A DNA stretch of 64,000 bases, taken from Coprinellus micaceus. Its lineage: Eukaryota; Basidiomycota; Agaricomycetes; Agaricales; Psathyrellaceae. Made by a program: the position numbers and the translations under genes. Location of the stretch: assembly GCA_951394405.1 (NCBI GenBank), contig OX596334.1, positions 3,596,001 to 3,660,000 on the forward strand. Direction: 5' to 3'. Positions 36,803 to 48,484 of the stretch are shown one piece after another (the first letter of the stretch is position 1; every line of letters starts with the position of its first letter). Under the pieces are notes generated by a model. That model did not search any database, was not told where the DNA came from, and saw only the letters and a list, made by a program, of their open reading frames with translations.

Positions 36803-38326
36803 ATGGCGAAACTCTGGGTATACATCGAGGTGGTCATCCAAGCCTTCATCTTGATCTTAGCCAGGTCAGTACAACCTCCTACTCGATATACCTGTGTCGC
36901 AAGCGATCTGAGGGTGTACCCTCTATCCTGCCACAGCCTAGGGTGGTGCGTTTCTGTATTTCATATTGGGGGTAAGTGCCATACCGGAATTCGCGCCCAT
37001 TACGCAAAATCATGCCCATTGTTTGCTTCATAGGGGGCTGGCTCTACGTTCTCCACGGCCGGAAGGTCTACGGCGGTGGGTTTCCAAAGCTTAACTCCGC
37101 TCACCTCCATTCTCTGAGAGAAATTACAGCTATCTACATCACCCTAGTCAACGTGGGCATCGCCCTCTCTGTCAGTTTATACTTCTACCTATGCTCAGGT
37201 CGCGGTACACACTCTACGGCGAAATACCCGAAACCCGATAAAAGTCTGCTCATCGAGCCTTATCCCTGCTTTAACGAGGCGGGTGAGTTCCGGGTCTGTC
37301 ACAAAGACTCGTGTAATGGAAGCTGGGCACCACCGCGGTCGCACCATTGTTCAACGTGTGGTGTATGTCGATTGGATTTCGACCACCATTGCCCATGGGT
37401 AAGCCTCCTCAAACCACGTTCGCTAGTTCTCTAGCTCGACCTAACTCTCTCTTATTCCTCATCCTCCCTATGGCACTCACCAATACAACAACAGGTAGGC
37501 AACTGTATCACGATTCCCCGACTCAAATCCTTCCTTCTCCTCCTCACCCTCTTCTCAATCACATTCACCGTCGTAGTCTTCCCCGTCCGCAACATCCTCT
37601 GGTCCCACATCCTCTCTGCCCTGGAGACTTCACAGGCGACCCCACTGATCAAGACGTACTGGTGGGACTGGCCCGGATCCTGGGTTGTCATTGCTGGCCC
37701 ACCGGGGCGTTGGATCGTCGGCGCAGTTCTGGGATTCGTCTGGATTGGGATGGAACGGGATAAGGAAGCACTACCATACCCCGGAAAGCTAGTTCAAGAA
37801 CCCCATTTCAGAATCGTAGCACTCGCGAGCATCTTTCTCGCAATCGCTCTTTTCGCAGTGGTAAGTGGGAACGAGAATGGTGAAGTCGTTGGCAGCTGAG
37901 TCCTGACTTTGGCCGCTACACCCAGGGCCTTGCTCTTATGACGACTTTCACAACATTTAGAGGGTCCACGACATTCGAGTCGCTAGGGATAAGCGGTCGA
38001 AAAAGAAGTGACCTGATTTGCATACCGACCCAAACTGCTGCGTCGCTCGACCGGCCCCGTGTGTTTGTCCCTGAACCTCACGAGCGCCTGTACGACCTCG
38101 GACCAGAAGCCAACCTGAAGAGGCTCTGGAATGTACCCCTCTTTCCAAAACCGTCTCCGTGAGTTTGTGCACGTCCTCTAATTCACTTCGAGTGAATTGA
38201 CCATGTTGTGATGAATTCAGGCCCGAGTTTGCTTGGTCAAAGCTCAATCCTCAGATGATTCGCAGAATGCGGGGGCTGATACCCAGCGGATCAGGCAGTA
38301 GGGAAGGGATTGAAGGGTCTGGGTGA
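36803..38326 (+). CDS. DHHC-type protein S-palmitoyltransferase
   Basis: Six exons (36803-36864, 36937-36971, 37034-37398, 37495-37860, 37926-38158, 38221-38326) are all GT-AG and in phase; 388 residues. The cysteine-rich domain reads [11 protein letters not shown], then [27 protein letters not shown], with the catalytic DHHC. Exon 3 ends exactly after HHCPW. Four hydrophobic segments flank it: two before (FILILA and [18 protein letters not shown]) and two after ([17 protein letters not shown] and [14 protein letters not shown]). These enzymes acylate protein cysteines using palmitoyl-CoA at Golgi, ER or vacuole membranes. Length and topology fit a PFA-type enzyme, but the paralogue cannot be named from this alone. 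The stop is 67 bp from that of the complex I gene. Confidence 0.92.
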
Positions 38327-38393
38327 GCGAGAGTGAAGACTGGAGGTTGCCTCAGAAGTGTATTGAAGCTGTACTTGATGCATATTGGGATCT

Positions 38394-39116
38394 CTATGAA
38401 GATTCGGAAGCATCCTTCTGCACGCCATACTTGGCAGGATCGCTGCCATGAACTTGGTGGTTTACAAAGTTGAACCTGTAAAGGCTGTCAGGAACAGGAA
38501 ACGATTGAGGGAGGTGAAAAGGGCTTACATTGGCATGGCAGCTAGGAGTAGAGGAAGAGATAACGACGTCAGTGGTCTTCAAATGGAGGAGAGTTTGAGA
38601 GTGCGCACAGAATTTAAGTTGAGAGAAAGTGGAGTTTGAAGCAGCAGCGTGCTGAACCCATTCCGGTTGATTCGAGGTTCCATACAGAGGCTTGCCCTCC
38701 CGTGCCCTCTGGCTCAACTCTTCCAAGTCTCTCTTCACCTCCCGCTCGTTCTCGCGCCATCCCCAGAAGCGGGCTGTCATAGAATTAGGATCGAGTTAAT
38801 TGGCAGAGAGGCGAATCCATACCGCTCGAGTTCTGGTAGGCCAGCAAGAAGCCACCAATGGTACCGAGCAAACCTCCGAGCCTCAAAGGTGTCCTAAGAG
38901 CAACCCGGGTGGGGTCTGCCATCTCTGTCGGGGGAGTCAGCACCGGGTCGGCACACCAGGAAGCAACATACCCCAGAAGTAGACGGCAGCGGGGAAAGCA
39001 GCGGCCGTGCCTGCCCAGGCTGCATAGTCGCCTGGCCTGAAGTACCTGACGACCCTGGTGAAATGGGGGTCCGAGTCGATACGGGGGTATGGAGTCTGAA
39101 CCTCCTTGATGGGCAT
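38394..39116 (-). CDS. NADH:ubiquinone oxidoreductase (complex I) 21-kDa subunit
   Basis: Five exons, 38972-39116, 38823-38924, 38609-38773, a 13-nt exon 38529-38541 and 38394-38475, give 168 residues. The N-terminal domain starts MPIKEVQTPYPRIDSDPHF, then RPGDYAAWAGTAAAFPAAVYFW, followed by a membrane-type Gly-rich helix (LRLGGLLGTIGGFLLAYQ). The C-terminal part has RFWGWRENEREVKRDLEELS, FSQLKFSAMPMFNFVNHQ and a YGVQ near the end. This is the fungal 21-kDa accessory subunit of mitochondrial complex I (inner membrane). The 13-nt exon is required to produce SAMPM between QLKF and FNFVNH, as the family has. Without splicing the frame happens to stay open. Divergent from the nucleoporin gene. 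Confidence 0.92.
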
Positions 39117-39321
39117 TGTCGTCGTTGCGGAAGAGACCTCGTCGCGGCTAGCTTGGCGATGATGGCGGCGGGTGGCGTCACGTGGGGAGGACCCGGCCCT
39201 AAACGAAAAGTTTCGTGACCGCGAGGCAGGCTGGACCCGCTGGTCATTTGTGTGGCTCACCATCAATTGTCGGTTCTTGTCCTCGACCACAGTCATCCAC
39301 TTCATCTCCTCCTCACTCAAC
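39117..39321. promoter_or_regulatory. Bidirectional promoter, complex I subunit / nucleoporin
   Basis: Only 205 bp separate the two divergent start codons, so both 5' UTRs and promoters share this space. A GC-rich stretch (39150-39200) is followed by an A/T- and C/T-rich part towards the nucleoporin ATG. No TATA box was seen in either direction. Confidence 0.55.
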
Positions 39322-42060
39322 ATGAGTGCCGCTCGCCGCACAGACGGTCGTGCTCAGGCCCGCAAGGTTCTCTCGTCGCCCTACACGAGGCCTCGCACGG
39401 CGACTACGGTAAGCTCAACACAACGCACGTTCCAGGGTCTTGTTCTCAGGAGAGATTCATTTCATAGGGTTGGAGTTTGAGCAAGCTCTTCGAGCCGATC
39501 CGCAGACGTGTATTTGGCTACCAGGAAGACGATGAGGAATCCCTCGCTCTCCCGCGGCAGGTTCGCGCGTCGTATTTGAAGACCCCGGCACGCTCTGACA
39601 ACATCCCGGGCCAGTTCGTCAAGTCCCCTACACCAGAAGAATACACAGACACGGAAGGGACGGGTCTGCGACAGCACGAGACTATGCTCTCCATTGCCGC
39701 CACCGAACCCCCTCGCTCCCCAACGAATTCGCCCAAGCGCCGAGTACCATCCCCTGGGCTCAACCCGACCGACACGCTGGAGAAAGTCGTCGAGTTCCTG
39801 ACAGAGGCTGCTGGAACACCCCTGAAGCAAGCAGAGGCCGAGGGGGTGTCCAATCTCATCCAACAGGCCATTCCTGGGGAGAGTACGGTGTCCCAAGCGC
39901 TCTCCAACAGTGCTGGAAGGATCCTGAGTGCTCTTGAAGTGGAAGGGTCAATATCATTTCTGCGGCGGTCGATAGCGCGTGCGTCCCATTTTCTTCTCTA
40001 CCCCGATTCGCCGTGTGACTGATGTTTATCCAGCTCGACACGAGCCATTCCGATTCCAAAGCGTCGCTTCGAGTCGCGACGCTTCCCCAGCACCCTCCTC
40101 TTCGACCCCGAAAACGCCCAGGAGAACACTCAAGCGCAATCCAAACGGTCCATACCGCTGGGACGGTGCCGGCAGTGCGAAGCAAAACAGACGCAATCGT
40201 TATGCGTCTCCCGCCTTCGGAACTCCTCAGATCACGCCCGAGAAGCCAAAGTCCGACGGGAAGAGGAGAAGGGTTGATAGCAGCAGCTCCCCACCGCCCA
40301 CTGATTCACTCCCCGCCTCAAAACTACCTTACTCCATCACCAGTCCTCAAGCTTCGCGAGGAAGGGCGCCCACCACTCCAAAGCTCACTGTCACAACCAC
40401 CCCTTCTCGCTTGCGTACTCCTTCGATCACCAAACCCACTACACCCTCCCAACCCTCTCCTCTGCGCCAAACGTGGCAGCTCAGCCCCACCAACTCCCAC
40501 GAAACTCTTGAACAATCATCCCCACCTCCCGCACCTCGGCCAAGCGAGACTGCAAGCCTCATGTCGCAATTGATTAAGGAGGCAACCCCTCCAAAGAAAC
40601 CTGACCTCAGCAACCCGTACCAAACGGCCAGCCCTATCGCTAAAGTGGGACCACCGCGCCGTTCGACGCGGAAAACTAAGCCCACGAGTCGCCCCGAACA
40701 ACCGAATGGAAAGGATGCTGAGGAGAAGAAGCAGACAGAGCAGATGAACGATGTTCCCGCCCAAGCTATCATTGAGGCTACGGTTCCCAAGGTAAGCCAT
40801 CGTTGGGTAGAATATTGACAGAGGAGTTAACAAGTTATGCAGGGTAGCAAACGGGCTCGCCCACCAGCCAACTTTGAGAAACCCCCCGAACCGGAACCAT
40901 CTCGGTCATCGAAAGGGCCGTTCTCCCTCACCGCTGCTGAACAGCCTGAATTCGACCGATCCCCAAAGAAAGCGAAAGGCGTTTCCTTCTCTGCACAAGA
41001 GACAGGCTCGAAGGACGTCCCGATGACCAACGGAACCAGCAGCGCTGACAAGGCGCCGCCCACTTCGCTATTCGGTAATAACACCGCACCCTCCGCCCGC
41101 CCCGCATTCAATTCTCTCAAGGCAACCACTGCCCCATCACGTCCGAGCAACCTTAGATTTAGTTATCAACCCGAGGGCAATTCCGCGCCGTCGTCTCCCA
41201 CTTCTAACGACAAGGAGAAAGAGAATGCCAACGTGAAGGATGCTGAGATGAGTGCACCACCACCGCCTACCGTCGTGTCAAGTTTCGGCAATTTGCCGTC
41301 GATCGCCCCCTCGGGCTCAAACCTATTCAGCAGCATCCCTTCTGCTCCCCGCGTCACAATCAAGGTGGCGGATTCCCCATCGCCGAAGGACGTGAAGATG
41401 GATGTCCCAGAGAGCGATCCCAAGGCTGCGGCTCTCAAAGTGACTAGCCTCCCAGTGTTTACATTCACAATGTCCGTTCGAGCAGACACGTCTTTCCTGA
41501 AGACGCAGAACGATGCGAAGTTGACGCCCCTCGGCTCCCTCCCGAAATACGACTTCACCCTTGTCCCCACCGCCTCGACCTCCGCCTTTGCTCCCACCTC
41601 CTCTTCCGGTACCTCCTCTTCAATGTGGACATGCCCGACGTGTGTGTTGAAGAATCCCGATTCCGCCAAGGACAAGTGCCAGATATGCGAGGCGGAACGA
41701 CCAGGATCCGCCCCTGCTGCACTTCCACCTGCCACGAAATCCTTCGATTGGGCGGCTGCAGGGATGGCACCTCCCTCTTCGTCCTCTGGCTCGACCTGGA
41801 CGTGCTCCACATGTATGCTCCCAAACCCCGCGTCTGCGACCGACAAGTGCGGTGTATGTGAGACTGAGCGTCCAGGTGCTGCGAAGAAGGCTGCTACCCC
41901 TGCTGCGCCTGTGGTAGCCCCCGTTGTGAAGGCCTTCGATTGGTCAGCGGCGGGGATGGCACCGCCTGCTCCTCCTGCGGATACGTGGTCGTGTGGGACG
42001 TGCATGTGCTCGAACCCGAAGGATGCGGCGAAGTGTACCGTTTGTGAGACGCCTCGGTGA
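39322..42060 (+). CDS. Nup153/Nup1-like nucleoporin with three RanBP2-type zinc fingers
   Basis: Four exons, 39322-39408, 39468-39978, 40034-40791 and 40843-42060, all in phase; 857 residues. The basic N-terminus is followed by LSKLFEPIRRRVFGY, an amphipathic helix like those anchoring Nup1, Nup60 and Nup153 to the inner nuclear membrane. A long Ser/Pro/Lys-rich disordered middle has Phe motifs (SLFGNN, FTFTM). The C-terminus has three RanBP2-type fingers at about 41622-41703, 41793-41877 and 41983-42058: WTCPTC, WTCSTC and WSCGTC, each followed by an Asn-Pro and a CxxCE half. Two of them are separated by the repeat KSFDWAAAGMAPP/KAFDWSAAGMAPP. These fingers bind RanGDP in animal Nup153. A nuclear-basket role is inferred. 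Confidence 0.83.
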
Positions 42061-42445
42061 CGGAATACTTACCCCGAAGTGTGTGATGCTCTTTTAACTT
42101 CATGATTCACGATTATACTCCCTCCCCATCCTTCAATTGAACCCATTACGTCTCCCCGTTTCTCCAGCATCGGTTTATTCCCTGTTCCTACTGTTGAACT
42201 TGAACATCGTGTCCCGTGTTGTTTTCTTGCTTTGTGTTGTCGCATGATGATATCGTACATCCCTTGTTTTGTCGGTCAATGTCAGGAATCGTACTTGGGA
42301 GTCAGATTAATTGGCTCCTCTGATGACCTCGCCCACCGTACCACCCGAATGCACCGAAAACAAGAGCAAGATATGATTATACTGGGTACAACATAATAGA
42401 TACATAACACAGAGTGAAGCGAACACGACGACCAAAAGCAAAATA
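42061..42445. other. Convergent 3' flanks of the nucleoporin and CDK7 genes
   Basis: This 385-bp spacer between two converging genes is T-rich on the left and A-rich on the right, as expected of two 3' UTRs. No gene was seen. Confidence 0.5.
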
Positions 42446-43851
42446 TCATCCGTCTGACCCAGGAACCACCTGGCCAAAATCAAGCTTCCGTGCAATCGAG
42501 CGCACCTTCCCATCTTCCAACGGCGAAGAGAGTTTTCGTTTCCGGCCCTTCCCCCCTTTCTTTCCATCCACAACCTTGCCATCAAGGTTCCCATCCATAT
42601 CTGCTAGAGGAGGCGTATCTTGCTTCGTAGAGCACTTCGGTAGCTTCAAAGGGTGGGTGGGGTAGGGTAGGGCGAAGAAGTACGGGTGGTGCAGCGCCTC
42701 CTTGGCCGTGATACGTTTCCGGGGTTCGTATATCAAGCACTTGTTTAGGAGGTTAAGTGCATCGGCGGTAGCTGCCGTAAAGAGATCTCGGAGAGGGGGT
42801 TTGGGGAACTGCCCTACGGTGACGTAGTTGGGCAATTTGGTGTGCCCAGGCCACTCTTCCTCTGTGGGCGACCCGAGGGCGCGGAAGATGGTTTTTAGTT
42901 GGTCGATGTCGCTCTCGCCGGGGAGGTAGGGTATGCGGAGCATGAGTTCGGCGAATATGCAGCCGACGGACCAGATGTCGACGGCGGAGCCGTAGTATTT
43001 GGCGCCGTAGAGGAGTTCTGGGGGTCGGTACCAGCTGTGGAGGAAGGGGTATGTTAGTCTGGTGTTTGCGGTGGGGCAACGAGCAAAATAAATCGTACCG
43101 GGTGATAACTTCGTGAGTCATTTTGTATCCTGGATCTGCATACTCCCTCGCAAGACCGAAATCAGCCAACTTCAGGTGGCCATCCGAGGCGATGAGCAAG
43201 TTGTTTGGTTTCAAATCCTGTGGGACCAGGGTTCTATCAGTAGCTGAGATATACATGAAGCCAGTAGGGGTGCTCACTCGGTGCAAGATCCAGTTCCTAT
43301 GGCAGAACTCCAAACCCCTGAACGTCATTGCTACCCAACTCTTGATATCTGAAGGCAAGAATACTAGGGACCGGTCCTTGATGATCATCTCAAGGTCAGA
43401 GTCGAGGAACTCTAGGACAAGGTTGAGGTTCGTTTTCGCCGAGAAGACGTCTAGAAGCTAAGACCCAACCCAGGTTAGAGTCGTACAATGCAAGCAAAGT
43501 AACGATGGTCCACACACCTCAATAACGTTCTTGTGCTTTAGTTCGCGCAGGAACTTGACTTCGCGGATAGCAGACATGTCAAGGCCATCTTTGAACTGGC
43601 CGACTTTGATCTTCTTAATAGCTATCTTCCGATTCGTGCCAGCCTCCCTTCCTATCAAGCCTCAGGTCTGTGGCATTCCGCACACGAGCAACGAGCTCAC
43701 CTTGGTAGACGACGGCATATGTACCCTCTCCAATCTTCTTGTCTTTAAGCCTGGGGTAGAATCGAGGGCTTAGGAGAGAGTATATCTAGACATCGATATG
43801 AACTCACCATTTCTTTTGACGCTCGTTGTTCTCCTGCTCTACTGCATCCAT
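42446..43851 (-). CDS. KIN28: Cyclin-dependent kinase of TFIIH (CDK7/Kin28 type)
   Basis: Multi-exon kinase starting MDAVEQENNERQKKW at 43851 (exon 1 is 43808-43851). The Gly loop is KKIGEGTYAVVYQG, the ATP lysine IAIKKIKVGQ, and the cyclin-binding helix DMSAIREVKFLREL, the Cdk7/Kin28 form of PSTAIRE. After spliced junctions come HRDLKPNNLL, LADFGLAREY and a T-loop GYKMTHEVITRWYRPPELL. The C-lobe has DIWSVGCIFAELMLR, and a basic tail with KGRKRKLSSP follows. This kinase phosphorylates the RNA polymerase II C-terminal repeats at promoters as part of TFIIH and may act as CDK-activating kinase. The KR-rich tail could be a nuclear localisation signal. All catalytic residues are present. Confidence 0.93.
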
Positions 43852-44951
43852 CCCGACCGTTCAGCGACGAAATCTATGGCGAGTTCTAGGACCTCGATCT
43901 TCGTGCGAGGGGAGGAATGCTCCAGCAAGAGTCTGACGTCGTCCAGGCGACGAATGGTAGAAGATGAAGGTGAAGAAACGATATGCTCCTCTCCCAAGTG
44001 GCCGTTGAAGACGAAACGGTCCCAATGCATGAGACTGATGGTTCACTCCCCCGGCGTCTCAAGAATAAACCGGACGGCCATGTGACCCTGGACCGGAGCG
44101 CGTTCATTGGTCGCGTCGACTTGGCGCAGTTCAACTTTGAACAATCTACCCATATACCCCTCTTATGCTCTCCGCGTCCCTTTTATAGGATGATTCTATT
44201 TGGAAACCCCGTATGCGTGAATAGACCCGGGTTTAGCGAGGATCCTCCGATGAGATCAAAAAGATGAGGGGGTTGTTTCGGTTTGATGGTCGGCGTGCTG
44301 ACCGGTGATGTCTGGTGAGGTTCGGGCGGGGTGGGGCGGGAAGGGCGCGGTCCACGCGCAACCTGCGCAAATGTGCGTGAGCTCGGACCGTCCCACAGAT
44401 GTCAAACACGATCAAGCGCCGGGTGGGCGCTTGTTAGCCATGTTGTGATACCATTTTCTGGGGCCTAGTTGAACAGCTGTACAGCTGGATTCTGACAAGT
44501 AGGGTAGCTTTGAAAATACAATATTTGTGCACTTCACGTACAGGGAGGAGAAGGGATACCAGGCGCTGCCAAGATGCTCCGAAGGGTGAACCACGCTGTA
44601 CACAACGTAGGCTCCCACGGAATCCACTTTATCTTGCCATATCTCACCCAGAGAGATCCTGCTCGCCTCAGCTTCCTGCTGGTTCGCACGAGGCCAGTGT
44701 GGAGTGCCTGTAGATATGTAAGTTTCTTTGCAGTGAATCTGTAGCAATCCTCCAGTTCTGCCATGAGGGTGAACATTTTCATGTGCTTGCTGTCCTCCAT
44801 GCCCATGCTGAGTCCAAGGTCGCCATCGTGTCGCCATCCGGATCTCAGGGAATCGTAAAAATTATATGAACTCTGCGCCTGCTAGTGGATAGCTAGCCCC
44901 GTCGAAATCTCTTTCCACACCAGGAATCCCTGACACTTGCCGATCCCTGCT
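43852..44951. other. CDK7 promoter and left flank of the mobile-element island
   Basis: This 1.1-kb spacer lies between the CDK7 start and the MULE ORF. Two overlapping minus-strand frames (44412-44837, 44534-44806) have no known motif. I looked for a copy of the sequence beyond the MULE ORF (49340-49900) in inverted orientation and saw no convincing terminal repeat. Confidence 0.4.
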
Positions 44952-46945
44952 ATGTCTGCCTTCGACCACTATGCAACCCCACCCCCCGACGCTCGATTCT
45001 CTGCCCAGTACTTTAACGGGCTTGACTTCGATGCGGCGTCCAAGCTCCTGCCCGATTACCCTGTGATTGAGCCCCATGGCTCTCTCAGGTCTTGGGTGTT
45101 TGACACCTTGACTCCAGCAGATGCGGCTAGCACCTCAGTCGTACCAGGCGAGCACATCGCGACCCTTTCGGACCTTCTCCCAATTACTGGCCAGCTCGAG
45201 GCCGCGTTCAACCAAGGTTCACGTTCCGTACAGGCGCAGTTCGTTGTTGGTGGAGAGCTCAGAACTGTGGTCTGGCATTTCGTAAAGGTATGTCATTGAT
45301 TTGATCGTACGGGAGTCTCGCGCCGCTGATACGACACTTCATAGATTCGCCTCTTCATAGCAATCAACAACAACCAGGTCCCCGTTCAGCTTTCCTCGAA
45401 ACTCTTGGACCATGTCGAAGCCAACTCCATCGTCTCTGGATTCTGGCGCCCTCGAGTCAAAAACCTCCGAATCCACGCGCCCATCGTTGGATTTGTATCC
45501 GCCCCATTTCCGGTGTGGAAGTTCGGATATTTGCTGGACGAGGGATGGGTCGAGGAGGATTTGGCCAACGCCCTCGCTGAGTTCATCTACCTTCAAAACG
45601 CCCATTCGGATAACCCGGCCAATGTCCTTATCTTACCCACCCTCGCCTACAACGAGACAGTCTACCTCTTGGGCTCGGGACCCCACCGACCCCAATTTGT
45701 CCTCTCTCCCAACCTCGTCGCCATTCGCGAACGCATCCAGGCTGCACGCCCAGCTGCCATCTACCTCCTTGTCTGCGAGAGCAACCACTACTGCATGGTG
45801 AAGTACGATTGTTCCAATGGGCAACTGGAGCATCGTGACTCCCTTGGCCATGGGCCCTCCCCCAACATCTACCGCGTATTTCAGACACTCCTTTACGGCC
45901 TCGACGTTCCGCAACCTGGGAGGGTGACTTCTGTCCGAGTTCCTATGCAAGTCACCGCCCATGGAAGCTGCGCCATCGCAGCTTTAAACTTCATGGCCTA
46001 CGACATCAACCCTTCCTTACCTCCATGGATGGACTCCAGCTCGACCTATCACCGGGACGTCGCCCTGCGTAACAGTCTGATCTTTCACTTTTGTGCTGTT
46101 GACAACATTAAGGTGCACATCCTTTTTTCATTTCCGTTGTCTCGTTTACTCAATTTGCCCATCTTACAGAGTCAGCATCTGTGGTATGGTAGTGCTCCCA
46201 GAGCCGAGGTTGAGAGCCACTATCTTGCGACTGTGCTCACCGTCGGGCCCCTTGGCTTTGAAGACTTCAACTGTTTCGATATATTGGTATGTGCTAACCT
46301 TGTTTTACCTTTGCTTTTTGGTTCGCTGAACATATCTGATAGGACTGTCACCCCATTTCGACCTTTGAGACCTTCGTTGCCTTGGAGCCCTCTGCCGAAC
46401 TGGTGAGTTTGGTAAAGCCATACTTTTGTCTGAAGATAGCTGATGGTGGCTTTCATTTCTTTAGAGGTACAGCCCCCCATTGGATCTACGTGGGGCAGAT
46501 ATACCCTCTGTGTCTGGAGTAGGACGTACGGCATCATCCCTTGGAAGCTCGCAGGCCCCTCTCTCCGAGAAGGCAGCAGGAATAACGTTACCGTCAATTT
46601 CAGCCCTCCTTGCCAACTGTGGCCACCTCATTGACACCTTGAAGCCTCGTGCCGACCCTGAAGTCATCCTGCAGCCGCCTGTTGCGTCCAGCGTCCCTTC
46701 CTTCCCTCGCCATGTGAAGCTGGAGACGTTCGACACACCAATGCCCCCTCCCTCTGAGCCAGACGCCAAGACGACGCCCAACGTCAAACGCGAATCTCAA
46801 ACGCCGCCTGCCTTTACCTCACCGGATGTCACGGACCTCACGCAGGTGTCGGATTCGCCGAGCACCAAGAAGAAGGGCAAGAAACGCCGGCCTCGCCGCA
46901 AGGTCAAGGTTGAGTCAGACATTGTGATTGACGTCTGCACTCCTT

Positions 46946-47180
46946 CCCCCCCTCCTTCGCACAAGGCCAGGGTCAAGGTTGAGGTCTCCACCCCTCCTCC
47001 CCTGCCGTCACGAAAGGTCAAGGCCAAGGTCTCTACGCCCCCTCCTCCCCCGCCGTCACACAAGGTCAAGGCCAAGGTCTCTACACCCCCTCCTCCCCCG
47101 TCGCGCAAGGTCAAGATCGAGGCATCTCCTCCATCGTCACACAAAGCGAAGGTTACTACTGTTGTCGATGTCTGCACTCC
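46946..47180 (+). repeat. Degenerate tandem repeat encoding Pro/Lys-rich linker
   Basis: Four to five imperfect copies of a unit of about 45-60 bp encode a run of TPPP(L/P)PS(H/R)KVKAKV. It lies between the protease and DNA-binding parts of the transposase and explains the Pro/Lys-rich linker. Copy-number change here would usually keep the frame or shift it, depending on the unit. Confidence 0.65.
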
Positions 47181-48428
47181 GCCGCCCACTTCCCCACCAC
47201 CCACTTCATCCCAGCCCGTGGCGTCAGTCAACTACATCATCATCACCGACTCGGACTCACCTTCGGGCTCGCCACAGAGGCATGCTCCACCTGCCCAACA
47301 TCCCACCCAACCAGGTCCCCAGCACACTGTCCCTCCTAAGGCTGAGCCAAGGAGCCTGTCGCCCATCATTCCCATCCAGGAGGGCACTGTGTTCTCGGGG
47401 CTTGAGGCAGCCAAGTCCATCATCTTCCGTACTCAGGAGAAGGAGGGCTTCCGGTGGCACGTATCTCAGTCCAAACGCAACGCGCGTGGCGAAAGGACGA
47501 AGGTTACACTCCGCTGCCGTCAATACTACCATACCAACGAAGCCCACGATCTCTCTATCGACCCCGCCGAGCAGCGTACCTCCAAGTCTGTTAGGAGCGA
47601 CTGCTATGCCAGAGTCAACCTCAATCGCATCGGAGGTACCGACCTATGGAAGGTCACCCTTGTTGACTTCCAGCACAACCACGACCGGGAGCTGGCAGAG
47701 GGTGGCTCTGCTCCCCCTCGCGTCACGGAAGAACACAGGGACCTCATCTCCAAGTTTGTCAATTCCACGGCAACCACCTTCACCCGTTCGCAGCTCTCCG
47801 CAGCTCTCAAGGCATCCTTCCCCACACAGGCGCCCCTCGAACCGCGCCAGATATCCAACGTCATCAACTCGGTTAAACGGGAGGCAGATGCTGCTGTGCA
47901 GGCGTTGGGTGGAGACGTTATGGCCGTGCTCGCTATGCTGCAAGCCCTGAAGGACGCTGACCCGAACTGGGTTTTTTACATCCTTCTTGACGACCAGCAG
48001 CGCCTCGTGGCCCTATGGTGGCAGAACCCTGTCCAGGCGGAGCTGACACGGCGTTACGGGGACGTCCTCCTGAATGACAACACCTACAACCGTAACAAGT
48101 ACGGCTTCCCCCTCAACATTGGCATCATCATCGACGGGTTCGGCCACTCTCGCAATGCTTGGTACTGCTTTCAGGAGATCGAGGATGCCGACACTCACGC
48201 ATGGGTCTTCCGCAACCACCTGCAAAGTGCAGGTCGAGCGCCCGATGCCCTCATATCCGATCGCTCTCCCGCCATCATCCTCGCCGCCTCTCGCACCATG
48301 CCCACGGCTTCCCACATCTACTGCCTTTATCACCTCGAAGGCAGCATCACGACCAACCTCCGGCCAGTTCTAGGGGCAGCATGGGAGGCTTTCAAGGCCA
48401 AGTTCTGGGCCATGTATCTGGCGCCAGC

Positions 48429-48484
48429 GCCCGAGCTGTTCGAGCAGAAGTGGAGCGCCCGAGCTGTTCGAGCAGAAGTGGAGC
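48429..48484 (+). repeat. Perfect 28-bp tandem duplication
   Basis: Two identical, directly adjacent 28-bp copies (48429-48456 and 48457-48484), each beginning GCCCGAGCTG and ending AGTGGAGC, with four bases of a third copy. Twenty-eight is not a multiple of three, so the second copy shifts the transposase frame and creates the stop at 48493. Identity of the copies argues for a recent event. Confidence 0.92.

Noticed and set aside
41166..42005. 279-codon minus-strand frame opposite the nucleoporin
   Set aside because: Antisense shadow. The plus strand carries three ordered RanBP2 zinc fingers.
46928..47950. 340-codon plus-strand frame with Arg/Pro/His-rich sequence
   Set aside because: Out-of-phase shadow of the transposase linker and FAR1 region. 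Its composition is the frame-shifted reading of the Pro/Lys repeat.
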